64,000 nt of DNA from Anaerolineaceae bacterium (lineage in GTDB: Bacteria > Chloroflexota > Anaerolineae > Anaerolineales > Anaerolineaceae), in the NCBI GenBank assembly GCA_016841525.1, contig JAENYZ010000002.1:206078-270077 (forward strand). Reading direction: 5' to 3'. The translations under genes and the position numbers were made by a program. This document shows positions 18,436 through 26,061 of this stretch, in pieces (the first letter of the stretch is position 1; every line of letters starts with the position of its first letter). The notes beneath the pieces were generated by a model that had not been told where the DNA came from, did not search any database, and saw only the letters and a program-made list of their open reading frames with translations.

Positions 18436-18792
18436 ATGACAGACTATAAAGATGAGCAAGGTGTAGCTGAGTCGGAAGAAAGTAAAAGCCGGTTTAAGAC
18501 CTACAAAAGTACCCAAATCATCTGGTTTATCTTTGGCTTGATTGAGGCTATTCTTGGTTTGCGATTCTTATTCAAATTGGTTGCTGTTAACCCTGAAAAT
18601 CCATTTGCATCGCTGCTTTACTCAGTCTCAGATCTGCTGCTCAAACCTTTTGTAAGTTTGGCTGGTGCACTGTCAGCAGGGGGAATTGTGTTTGAAACAT
18701 CCACGCTTCTTGCGATGCTATTTTATGCCTTGATTGGCTGGGCACTTAAACGAATCATTTATGTGCTGTTCTTTAAGCCGAAGAATCTCTGA
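18436..18792 (+). CDS. YggT family membrane protein
   Basis: 118 aa. A charged 25-residue N-terminus is followed by three hydrophobic segments (about 28-52, 56-77, 84-108). The NPENPFASLLYSVSDLLLKPF stretch resembles the conserved core of the YggT/YlmG family, which is linked to cell division and membrane organisation. AAGGAGG precedes the ATG. It is monocistronic with a strong terminator right behind it. Confidence 0.8.
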   Translation: MTDYKDEQGVAESEESKSRFKTYKSTQIIWFIFGLIEAILGLRFLFKLVAVNPENPFASLLYSVSDLLLKPFVSLAGALSAGGIVFETSTLLAMLFYALIGWALKRIIYVLFFKPKNL

Positions 18793-18812
18793 CATATCAT
18801 TGCTGGTAAGAG

Positions 18813-18856
18813 AAAAGAGCTGCTGTCTATCATTTATAGCAGCAGCTCTTTTATTA
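18813..18856 (+). terminator. strong intrinsic terminator after the YggT gene
   Basis: A 13-bp perfect stem, AAAAGAGCTGCTG (18813-18825) with CAGCAGCTCTTTT (18840-18852), followed by ATTA. It separates this gene from the histidine operon promoter. Confidence 0.92.
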
Positions 18857-18927
18857 CGAGATGGATTGACATCAACCGATCATTTCCAGTTTGAGTTTGA
18901 TCAAATCAGGCTGGGCTGTACAATATC

Positions 18928-18956
18928 TTGACAATCTTCGTTCTAAAATCTATAAT
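18928..18956 (+). promoter_or_regulatory. histidine operon promoter
   Basis: TTGACA (18928-18933), exactly 17 nt, TATAAT (18951-18956): a full-consensus sigma-70 type promoter. The expected start point is about 18962-18964, only 3-5 nt before the leader-peptide ATG at 18967. Confidence 0.9.
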
Positions 18957-18966
18957 CATCAACACT

Positions 18967-19044
18967 ATGACCGCAAACGCACGAAACCATCACCATCATA
19001 CTAATTTTAATCCCCTCACGAGCGAGGATTGGTCGTTTGTTTAA
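18967..19044 (+). CDS. hisL: his operon leader peptide (first attenuator)
   Basis: 25 codons, ATG 18967 to TAA 19044, with four consecutive His codons (CAT CAC CAT CAT) at 18988-18999, codons 8-11. It lies between a consensus promoter and an intrinsic terminator directly upstream of hisD, the arrangement of classical histidine attenuators. There is no room for a Shine-Dalgarno site if transcription starts 7 nt after the -10 box, so translation is probably leaderless. Confidence 0.85.
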   Translation: MTANARNHHHHTNFNPLTSEDWSFV

Positions 19045-19106
19045 ACCTTAACAAGCACGAAAAAGACCACCTGAAAATTATCCCGCTCACCGGGATTTTT
19101 TATTTT
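19009..19106 (+). promoter_or_regulatory. histidine attenuator: alternative hairpins and terminator before hisD
   Basis: The terminator is ATCCCG (19080-19085), loop CTCAC, CGGGAT (19091-19096), then T6. Alternative pairing: GAGCGAGGAT (19020-19029) pairs with ATCCCGCTC (19080-19088) with one bulged A, which would destroy the terminator. A third hairpin, AATCCCCTC (19009-19017) with GAGGATT (19024-19030), would lock up the antiterminator strand. A ribosome stalled on the His codons ends near 19012-19015 and would block that lock. This is exactly the logic of His-starvation antitermination. Confidence 0.82.
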
Positions 19107-19117
19107 AAAGGAGCAAA

Positions 19118-20446
19118 ATGATGCTAAAAATTTATACTTCTGAAGAAGCCCAAAATACCATATTGAAGCGCGTACCATTGGATGATATGCCAGTTTCTTC
19201 CCGGATTCTGGAGAGCATTAAGCAATTATTTGGTGCACCTCTGACCCCTGATGAAGCTGTCAGGCAGATACTAAGAGAAATACGTTCAGATGGGGATGAT
19301 GCGCTAAGGCGCTGGTCCAGATTGTTAGATGGCCTGGATAAAGCGGATTTCCGTGTACCGCTGAGTGAGATTCGTGCCGCTGAGGGAAAAATTTCAGATG
19401 AAACAACACAGGCTTTGACCGAGTCCATTGAACGCATTCGCCGGTTTTATTCTCAGCAGCCCCTTTCATCATGGTCATTCCAGGAAGGGGCGGGTTCTCT
19501 GGGTCAGCTTGTCAGACCAATCAGGCGGGTGGGTATCTACGTGCCGGGTGGAACAGCACCTTTGCCTTCTTCCGTTTTGATGTCCGCGGTGCCAGCCCAG
19601 GCAGCCGGCGTCAAAGAAATTGTCCTGGTTGTCCCTCCAGAAAAAGGAACGGGGAAAATTGCACCTGTCATTCTGGCGGCAGCGGATCTTTTAGGCATTG
19701 AAGAAATTTACACACTGGGCGGTGCGCAGGCAATTGGCGCGCTTGCTTATGGGACTCAAAATATTCGACCGGTTGACAAGATTTTTGGCCCTGGCAATCT
19801 ATTTGTAACCCTTGCAAAACGCCAGGTTTTTGGGACAGTAGGGATTGACGGTCTTGCCGGGCCAACTGAAACAATGGTGATCGCTGATGAAACTGCCAAT
19901 CCTGATTGGGTCGCTGCAGACCTATTAGCCCAGGCGGAGCATGATGTTTTGGCAACTGCGATTCTGCTGACTTCCTCAGCCAATATTACCAAAGCTGTTC
20001 AAAAAGCTGTGGCTAAACAGCTTTCAAGCTTACCCCGAGCGGAAATTATTACGCAGTCCCTGGATGCCAATTCCGGGATCGTGATCACAGAGAATTTGGA
20101 TGAATCTATTCGCCTGGCAAACAATTATGCTCCCGAACACCTTTGTCTTTCAATTGGCAAACCTTTTGATGCTGTTGAAAGCATTAATGCTACGGGCGGT
20201 ATATTTGTAGGAGAATACTCTTGCGAGGTTTTGGGCGATTATGTCGCAGGACCCAGCCACGTTATGCCCACCAGCGGAACGGCTCGTTTTGCATCACCTG
20301 TTAATCTTTTGGATTTTGTGCACCTGGTCAGCCTGGTTGCCCTTGATAAAAAAACGGCATCTCAAATAAGCAATTCTGCAGCAGTTCTTGCCCGTGCTGA
20401 AAACCTGGAAGCCCATGCCCGCGCGGCAGATCTACGGAGAGGGTGA
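19118..20446 (+). CDS. hisD: histidinol dehydrogenase
   Basis: 442 aa zinc- and NAD-dependent enzyme that oxidises histidinol to histidine in the last two steps. Recognisable blocks: GPGNLFVTLAKRQVFG, GIDGLAGPTE, LLAQAEHD, NNYAPEHL and the C-terminal GDYVAGPSHVMPTSG. Two ATGs stand in tandem (19118, 19121) behind AAAGGAG. First gene of the operon, placed behind the attenuator. A 221-bp gap to hisG contains a second attenuator. Confidence 0.97.
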   Translation: MMLKIYTSEEAQNTILKRVPLDDMPVSSRILESIKQLFGAPLTPDEAVRQILREIRSDGDDALRRWSRLLDGLDKADFRVPLSEIRAAEGKISDETTQALTESIERIRRFYSQQPLSSWSFQEGAGSLGQLVRPIRRVGIYVPGGTAPLPSSVLMSAVPAQAAGVKEIVLVVPPEKGTGKIAPVILAAADLLGIEEIYTLGGAQAIGALAYGTQNIRPVDKIFGPGNLFVTLAKRQVFGTVGIDGLAGPTETMVIADETANPDWVAADLLAQAEHDVLATAILLTSSANITKAVQKAVAKQLSSLPRAEIITQSLDANSGIVITENLDESIRLANNYAPEHLCLSIGKPFDAVESINATGGIFVGEYSCEVLGDYVAGPSHVMPTSGTARFASPVNLLDFVHLVSLVALDKKTASQISNSAAVLARAENLEAHARAADLRRG

Positions 20447-20513
20447 TAAATAAATGGCAGGAACACTATACAAGTATTTGAGTTCAGGCTTTATATTCGA
20501 TAAGCTTAAGATC

Positions 20514-20570
20514 ATGAAAACAAAAATTCAATCCATCCATCATATGCATGCTCATTCAGCCAATATCTGA
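20514..20570 (+). CDS. second his leader peptide, internal to the operon
   Basis: 18 codons plus TGA. Codons 9, 10, 12 and 14 are His (HHMHAH), so four of six consecutive residues are His. It lies between hisD and hisG and is followed by its own terminator and competing hairpin. The sequence is unrelated to the first leader apart from the His run. No clear ribosome site: TTAAGATC is the only purine-rich stretch before the ATG. Confidence 0.8.
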   Translation: MKTKIQSIHHMHAHSANI

Positions 20571-20655
20571 GGATATCGGTCCGGTTTGCTTTAAGAAAGT
20601 GGATTAAGTAGTAGAAATCACAAAAGCGCTTCAGACCGGAAGCGCTTTTTTATTA
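20560..20655 (+). promoter_or_regulatory. internal histidine attenuator before hisG
   Basis: Terminator: AAAAGCGCTTC (20622-20632), loop, GAAGCGCTTTT (20639-20649) with further Ts; an 11-bp stem. Competing antiterminator: CCGGTTTG (20581-20588) pairs with CAGACCGG (20632-20639), one G-U, extended by CTTT with AAAG. A first hairpin, CCAATATC-tgag-GATATCGG (20560-20579), spans the leader stop codon. A ribosome reaching the stop would cover 20581 onward and favour the terminator; one stalled on the His codons would leave it free. Confidence 0.78.
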
Positions 20656-20667
20656 TGAGGAGAATTT

Positions 20668-21693
20668 ATGTCTTATATTAATGGAAAAGATCGTAAAGTT
20701 AGAATTGCCCTCCCGAGCAAAGGACGATTGTCGGAAGACAGCCTGAAATTGATGGAGGAATCAGGTTTGGCTGTGAAGAAAACCAATGAGAGACAATACA
20801 TGGCAAGGATCCCTGCAATGCCGGAGGTGGAAGTCCTCTTTCAAAGAGTGGCAGATATTGCGCTCAGCGTCAGAGATGGCATTGTTGACTTTGGTTTTAC
20901 CGGCCTGGATGTTGTCAGCGAAACCCAGAATGAATCAAAGGATATTTTGGTGATGCTGGAAAAATTAGGCTTTGGCAGCTGTAAACTATGTGCCATTGTG
21001 CCCGAGACGTCTGAATCTGTATCAGAAATGAAGGATGTGATGGCGCTGGTGCCAGTAAAAAAAGAAAGCCTCAGAGTGGCGACAAAATTCCCCAACCTGA
21101 CAAGGCGATTTTTTGAAGCGCACAATATCTTCAACGTGGACTACATCCAGGCAGAAGGCGCCTTAGAAATTGCCCCGCTTATCGGTTATGCAGATATGAT
21201 CACTGATTTGGTATCCTCCGGCCTGACTTTGCGAGACAATCGGCTTAAAGTTCTGGATGACGGTTTGATCCTTGACTCTCAGGCATGCCTGATTGCTAAT
21301 CGCAGCAACCTGGTTACTTCCCCCCGGGTGATGGAAGTAGCACGCAGGCTGTTAGAATTTATCGTCGCATATTTACGGGCGCAAAACAATGTCACTGTAT
21401 TTGCGAACATTCGCGGTGACTCTCCAGAGGCAGTGGCTGAATTAGTCCTTGGGAAAAAGGTGATACGCGGCTTGCAAGGGCCAACAATTTCAAGGGTAAT
21501 CACCCACCAGGGTGAAAATTGGTTTGCTGTCAACCTGGTCATTCAGAAATCTCAGCTGGCGGATGCGATTATTGAACTGCGTTCAATTGGCGGCAGTGGA
21601 GTTGTTGTCACACCGGTTAATTTTATTTTTGAAGAAGAACCTGAAGCATACACCAGGTTGCTGGCAGAATTGAAGGTGGATGATGCGCGATAA
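20668..21693 (+). CDS. hisG: ATP phosphoribosyltransferase, long form
   Basis: 341 aa enzyme for the first step, condensing ATP with PRPP; normally feedback-inhibited by histidine. The catalytic domain has ALPSKGRLSEDS near the N-terminus and the PRPP-binding segment MITDLVSSG. The last 75 residues or so are the ACT-like regulatory domain of the HisG_L type, so no HisZ partner is needed and none is seen. GAGGAG precedes ATG 20668. It sits directly behind the second attenuator. Confidence 0.95.
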   Translation: MSYINGKDRKVRIALPSKGRLSEDSLKLMEESGLAVKKTNERQYMARIPAMPEVEVLFQRVADIALSVRDGIVDFGFTGLDVVSETQNESKDILVMLEKLGFGSCKLCAIVPETSESVSEMKDVMALVPVKKESLRVATKFPNLTRRFFEAHNIFNVDYIQAEGALEIAPLIGYADMITDLVSSGLTLRDNRLKVLDDGLILDSQACLIANRSNLVTSPRVMEVARRLLEFIVAYLRAQNNVTVFANIRGDSPEAVAELVLGKKVIRGLQGPTISRVITHQGENWFAVNLVIQKSQLADAIIELRSIGGSGVVVTPVNFIFEEEPEAYTRLLAELKVDDAR

Positions 21694-22771
21694 GTATATC
21701 AGGGATCACATTATGTCTATCAAGCCCTATGAACCCATTGTTCCCCTGGATGTGCTTTCAGACCAGTTGGGAATTCCCATTGGTGAATTGATAAAATTAG
21801 ATGCCAACGAGAACCCATACGGTATGCCGCCAGCATCCATCCGGCGTTTAGCAGATCTATCCTTTGGACACATCTACCCCGACCCTGAAAGCCGATATTT
21901 AAGGCAGAGTTTATCAGCCTATTCAGGGGTACCTTATGAAAACATCCTGGTTGGCGCCGGGGCAGATGAATTGATCGATTTAATTATGCGATTGACCATG
22001 GCGCCCGGGGATAAAATGATCAATTGCCCGCCTACCTTTGGTTTTTACGATGCAGATGCCCAGGTGAATAATCTTGAAATCCTTGAAGTGCGCCGGAAGT
22101 CTGACTTTTCATTGGATCTCCCGGGGATAGAAAAGGCAGTTTCAGAGGGTGGAAAATTGATCTTCCTTGCCAACCCTAATAACCCGGATGGGGGGGTAAT
22201 AAATCCCGAGGACCTGGTGAAGATCTTATCGCTTCCCATACTGGTTGTGCTTGATGAGGCTTATATAGAATTTGCCAGCCCTTATCAAAGTCTTGCTCCT
22301 GAAGTGCTGAATAGGGACAACCTGGTTGTCTTGCGAACGTTCAGTAAATGGGGAGGTCTGGCAGGGCTTCGACTGGGGTATGGTTTTTTCCCGCTGCCAC
22401 TTGCGATTGCAATTATGAAAATCAAACAACCCTACAATGTTTCTGTGGCTGCCGCCGAGGCAGGCTTGGGGGTGCTTGAGGATCGTCTTATTGTGAATAA
22501 ACGCTTGGGGCTGATTATTTGGGAAAGAGAAAAATTGATGGCTGGGCTGAATCAACTGGATTACTTAGTTCCATATCCATCCCGGGCGAATTTTATTTTG
22601 TGTAAAGTGTTGGAGGGCAGCGCCAGAAAGCTTAAAGAGGATCTCACCCAACGAGGGATATTAATTCGGTATTTCAACAAACCCGGTCTTGAGGACCATG
22701 TGCGTTTCAGCATTGGCAAACCGGAAGATACAGAGCGGTTGTTAGCCGCATTGGAGGTGCTTCGACCATGA
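21683..22771 (+). CDS. hisC: histidinol-phosphate aminotransferase
   Basis: 362 aa PLP enzyme converting imidazole-acetol phosphate to histidinol phosphate. The PLP lysine is in TFSKWGGLAGLR; the NPNNPDGG motif is present. ATG 21680, 21683 and 21713 are all possible. I favour 21683 because GAAGG stands 6 nt upstream and the IRDHIMSIKPYEP segment matches the normal family N-terminus. The gene overlaps hisG by 11 nt and its stop overlaps the hisB start (ATGA). Confidence 0.95.
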   Translation: MRDKYIRDHIMSIKPYEPIVPLDVLSDQLGIPIGELIKLDANENPYGMPPASIRRLADLSFGHIYPDPESRYLRQSLSAYSGVPYENILVGAGADELIDLIMRLTMAPGDKMINCPPTFGFYDADAQVNNLEILEVRRKSDFSLDLPGIEKAVSEGGKLIFLANPNNPDGGVINPEDLVKILSLPILVVLDEAYIEFASPYQSLAPEVLNRDNLVVLRTFSKWGGLAGLRLGYGFFPLPLAIAIMKIKQPYNVSVAAAEAGLGVLEDRLIVNKRLGLIIWEREKLMAGLNQLDYLVPYPSRANFILCKVLEGSARKLKEDLTQRGILIRYFNKPGLEDHVRFSIGKPEDTERLLAALEVLRP

Positions 22772-23355
22772 GAAAAGCGATTGTAGAAAGAAAAACAAAC
22801 GAGACAGAGATCAAACTTAAATTGAACCTTGATGGTTCCGGTAAGCATATCATTGATACAGGCATTCCCTTCTTTGATCATATGCTGACCCAGGTCGCTG
22901 TCCATGGTTTATTTGATTTGGAAGTTGAGGCAAAGGGCGACCTCGCTGTTGATCCCCATCACACGATTGAAGATGTGGCATTAACACTGGGTGAGGGATT
23001 TGCGCAAGCCCTGGCTGGGAAAAAGGGCATCGAAAGGATGGGTGAGGCGCTGGTGTCCATGGATGAGTCCTTATGCCGGGTGGTTATCGACTTTTCCGGA
23101 AGGCCTTACCTGGTTTACCAGGCGGATTGGCAGGACCCGATGGTAGCAGGGATCCCGGTGACATTGATCGAGCATTTTTTCTATTCCTTTAGTATGATGG
23201 CTAAAGCCACTATGCACGTGGCGGTGCTGTATGGACGGGATAATCATCACAAGACAGAAGGGATGTTTAAGGCTTTTTCCCGCGCTTTAAAAAGTGCTGC
23301 CGCTATGGACCCTCGCAGAGAAGGTCAAATCCCCAGCTCGAAAGGCGTCTTATGA
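22768..23355 (+). CDS. hisB: imidazoleglycerol-phosphate dehydratase
   Basis: 195 aa, monofunctional dehydratase with no fused N-terminal phosphatase. The metal-binding motifs FFDHM, HHTIEDVA and DNHHKTE(GMFKA) are all intact. Its ATG overlaps the hisC stop, and its own stop overlaps the hisH start, so the three are translationally coupled. Because it lacks the HAD phosphatase half found in E. coli HisB, histidinol-phosphate phosphatase must be supplied by another gene. Confidence 0.97.
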   Translation: MRKAIVERKTNETEIKLKLNLDGSGKHIIDTGIPFFDHMLTQVAVHGLFDLEVEAKGDLAVDPHHTIEDVALTLGEGFAQALAGKKGIERMGEALVSMDESLCRVVIDFSGRPYLVYQADWQDPMVAGIPVTLIEHFFYSFSMMAKATMHVAVLYGRDNHHKTEGMFKAFSRALKSAAAMDPRREGQIPSSKGVL

Positions 23356-23963
23356 GAGTCGCGTTGATCGATTACGGCATTGGAAATTTGCGTTCCGTCA
23401 ATAAAGCCCTTGAGCATGTGGGTGCGGTGGTGGTTCAAACGGCTGATCCCGAAGAAATTCTAAAGGCTGAAAAAGTCATTCTCCCAGGCGTTGGTGCCTT
23501 CAAAGATGGCATGAAAGGTTTGCAAGCGCGTGGTTTAATCTCGACCATTGATGAAATCGTCAAACGCCAGACTCCCCTGCTCGGGATTTGTTTGGGAATG
23601 CAGTTGTTTTTTAGCCGCAGTTCAGAAATGGGCGAGACCCATGGTCTGGGTTATGTTGCTGGTGAAGTAAGAGAATTCTCCATGGACCACTTAAAAATCC
23701 CGCAGACCGGGTGGAATCAACTTCAAATGACTTCACCTTCGCCATTATTGCGTGGCGTTGATGATGGCACATTTGTTTATTTCAACCACAGTTATTACTG
23801 CGACCCTTCTGCCCCGTCGGTTTCTATTGCAAAAACGGACTATGGGATTTCATTCGCATCCGCCATCCAGGAAGAGTCAATTTACGGGGTGCAGTTCCAT
23901 CCTGAAAAGAGCCAGGATGCTGGTTTGATGATTTTAAGAAACTTTGTGGAGGTGTGCCAATGA
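23352..23963 (+). CDS. hisH: imidazole glycerol phosphate synthase, glutamine amidotransferase subunit
   Basis: 203 aa class I glutaminase that delivers ammonia to HisF. The catalytic Cys80 lies in GICLGMQ, and His183/Glu185 in FHPEKS; the triad is complete. ATGA overlap with hisB upstream and with hisA downstream. Confidence 0.97.
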   Translation: MRVALIDYGIGNLRSVNKALEHVGAVVVQTADPEEILKAEKVILPGVGAFKDGMKGLQARGLISTIDEIVKRQTPLLGICLGMQLFFSRSSEMGETHGLGYVAGEVREFSMDHLKIPQTGWNQLQMTSPSPLLRGVDDGTFVYFNHSYYCDPSAPSVSIAKTDYGISFASAIQEESIYGVQFHPEKSQDAGLMILRNFVEVCQ

Positions 23964-24688
23964 CACCTTTTACCGTTTACCCTGCGATTGACCTTAAAGA
24001 AGGTCGTGTTGTCCGGTTGGCGCAAGGGCAGCGGGATAAATCAAAAATTTTTGAAGTCCAGCCTTCGGAGGCAGCAGAGAAATGGATCGAACAGGGTGCC
24101 GATTGGCTGCATGTGGTCAATTTGGATGGTGCTTTTGGTGATGCGCTTCAACCCAGGCTCACGGCATTAGAAGAAATCCTGTCTGTCTCTATCGGCAGGG
24201 CGTCTGTTCAATACGGCGGTGGGCTGCGTTCAATGGATTTGATCAGGGAAATCCTATCCATGGGGGCGGCACGCGTGATCATCGGGACAGCAGGGGTGGA
24301 AAGCCCGGCTTTGATGATTGAGGCTTTAGAGACCTTTGGTCCAAACCGCATCGTTCTCGGCATTGACGCTCGAGATGGATTGGTTCGGGTAAGCGGCTGG
24401 GAGAAAAAAACCAGTGTGACGCCTATTGATTTAGCGAACCGTTATATTGAATACGGATTGCGAACCATCATTTTCACAAATATCAAACGCGATGGCATGC
24501 AGTCCGGCGTGGATATCTCTTCCACCAGCGCGCTTTCGAATGGATTAGGACTGGCGGTGATCGCCAGCGGGGGTGTGGGTACCCTTGAGGATATCCGCCA
24601 GGTGAAAGCTGCCGGCTTGCCCGGGGTTGTGGTAGGAAAAGCCCTGTATGAAAAGAAATTCACATTATCGGAGGCGATTAAATGTTAG
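23960..24688 (+). CDS. hisA: ProFAR isomerase (phosphoribosylformimino-5-aminoimidazole carboxamide ribotide isomerase)
   Basis: 242 aa (beta/alpha)8 barrel. The first catalytic Asp is in [14 protein letters not shown] and the phosphate-binding ends are GGGLRS and the VVGKALYE strand. GTG 23954 is in frame, but GGAGGTG at 23948-23954 positions the ribosome on ATG 23960, which overlaps the hisH stop as ATGA. The gene overlaps hisF by 7 nt. Confidence 0.96.
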   Translation: MTPFTVYPAIDLKEGRVVRLAQGQRDKSKIFEVQPSEAAEKWIEQGADWLHVVNLDGAFGDALQPRLTALEEILSVSIGRASVQYGGGLRSMDLIREILSMGAARVIIGTAGVESPALMIEALETFGPNRIVLGIDARDGLVRVSGWEKKTSVTPIDLANRYIEYGLRTIIFTNIKRDGMQSGVDISSTSALSNGLGLAVIASGGVGTLEDIRQVKAAGLPGVVVGKALYEKKFTLSEAIKC

Positions 24689-25446
24689 CAAAACGAATTA
24701 TCCCCTGCCTGGACATAAAAGATGGCAGGGTCGTCAAGGGAATCAATTTCATCAACCTGAGGGATGCCGGCGACCCTGTGGCGCAGGCGAAAATCTACAA
24801 CGATGCCGGGGCTGATGAACTGGTCTTCCTGGATATTTCAGCCAGTCTTGAAGGGCGAAAAACAATGGCTGAAGTGGTCACAGCCGTTGCAGACCAGGTT
24901 TTTATGCCCCTCACCGTTGGCGGGGGGATCAAATCTGTAGAAGATATGCATCGTTTGCTCTCTGCAGGCGCGGACAAGATCAGCATTAACACTGCGGCTG
25001 TGAATGACCCGTCTCTGATCACCCAGGGTGCCAAACGTTTTGGCAGTCAATGCATCATTATCGCTGTGGATGCACGCAAAACGGAGGAAGACCGCTGGGA
25101 AGTGGTGACTTACGGCGGCAGGAAGTCCACCGGGCTGGATGCCATGGAATGGGTCAAAAAAGCCATTTCCCTCGGTGCAGGTGAGGTGCTGCTGACCAGT
25201 ATGGATGCAGATGGCACCCTTTCAGGTTACGATCTTGAGCTGACTCGCCGAGTGGCGGAGTCGGTGAAGGTTCCGATCATTGCCAGCGGGGGGGCGGGCA
25301 GCATGAAGGATTTTGCGGATGTTCTGACAATTGGCAAAGCCGATGCCGCCCTGGCAGCTTCGCTTTTCCATGACAACGAGCTCACCATCCCAGATTTGAA
25401 AGTCTATTTAGCGGAAAGAAATATCCCTGTCAGGATCACAAAATGA
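24682..25446 (+). CDS. hisF: imidazole glycerol phosphate synthase, cyclase subunit
   Basis: 254 aa barrel, partner of HisH. It joins ammonia and PRFAR to give IGP plus AICAR. Catalytic Asp residues are seen in [12 protein letters not shown] and IIAVDARK. Strongly similar in layout to HisA, as expected from their common origin. Overlaps hisA by 7 nt and hisI by 4 nt. Confidence 0.97.
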   Translation: MLAKRIIPCLDIKDGRVVKGINFINLRDAGDPVAQAKIYNDAGADELVFLDISASLEGRKTMAEVVTAVADQVFMPLTVGGGIKSVEDMHRLLSAGADKISINTAAVNDPSLITQGAKRFGSQCIIIAVDARKTEEDRWEVVTYGGRKSTGLDAMEWVKKAISLGAGEVLLTSMDADGTLSGYDLELTRRVAESVKVPIIASGGAGSMKDFADVLTIGKADAALAASLFHDNELTIPDLKVYLAERNIPVRITK

Positions 25447-25787
25447 AACCAATCAACCAGGAAAACCCAAAAATCACATATAATTCCCAGGGGCTTGTGC
25501 CGGCGATCGTTCAGAATGCTGCCACAAAAAAAGTGCTGATGATGGCATGGATGAACCAGGAAGCATTGCAATTAACCCAGTCTACGGGACAGGCGCATTT
25601 CTGGAGTCGAAGCCGCGAAGCCTTATGGCGCAAAGGAGCGACATCCGGGAACATACTTAACGTGAAGCAGATTTTTATTGATTGTGACGGCGATACCCTG
25701 CTACTGATGGTTGATCCTGCCGGACCTGCCTGCCATACCGGGAATGAAAGCTGTTTTTATCGATCGATGGAGGACGAAAATGTTTGA
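25443..25787 (+). CDS. hisI: phosphoribosyl-AMP cyclohydrolase
   Basis: 114 aa, stand-alone cyclohydrolase (step 3). The zinc/magnesium site residues are present: DCDGD, CHTG and the SCFYR end. The WRKGATSG motif is intact. It is not fused to HisE, which follows as a separate overlapping gene. Confidence 0.96.
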   Translation: MKPINQENPKITYNSQGLVPAIVQNAATKKVLMMAWMNQEALQLTQSTGQAHFWSRSREALWRKGATSGNILNVKQIFIDCDGDTLLLMVDPAGPACHTGNESCFYRSMEDENV

Positions 25788-26061
25788 TGAATTATTCCAG
25801 ATCATTGAAGACCGGAAGAAGGATAAACCTGCCGGCTCTTATACCGCACAGCTGATGGACACCGGTGAAAACCTGATCCTGAGGAAAATTGGCGAAGAAA
25901 CGCTGGAAGTAATTTTTGCAGCAAAGGATGAGGGGCAGCAAAGATTGATCGAAGAATCGGCTGATTTGATCTATCATCTGTGGGTTTTATTGTCTTATAA
26001 AGGTGTTAGCATTGAACAGGTAAAAAAGGAACTTGCCTCCCGCCATAAGAGGGATCAATGA
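25780..26061 (+). CDS. hisE: phosphoribosyl-ATP diphosphohydrolase
   Basis: 93 aa, MazG-like all-alpha pyrophosphatase (step 2). Motif [14 protein letters not shown] and ESADLIYHL supply the acidic metal ligands. Start ATG 25780 lies inside the hisI end, with GGAGGAC upstream; a longer frame from 25711 merely reads hisI out of phase. The stop overlaps the ATG of the next gene (ATGA). Confidence 0.95.
   Translation: MFDELFQIIEDRKKDKPAGSYTAQLMDTGENLILRKIGEETLEVIFAAKDEGQQRLIEESADLIYHLWVLLSYKGVSIEQVKKELASRHKRDQ

Noticed and set aside
20440-20513. Separate promoter for the hisG attenuator
   Set aside because: TTGAGT with 17 nt to TAAGCT is too weak to claim; the RNA may simply continue from hisD.
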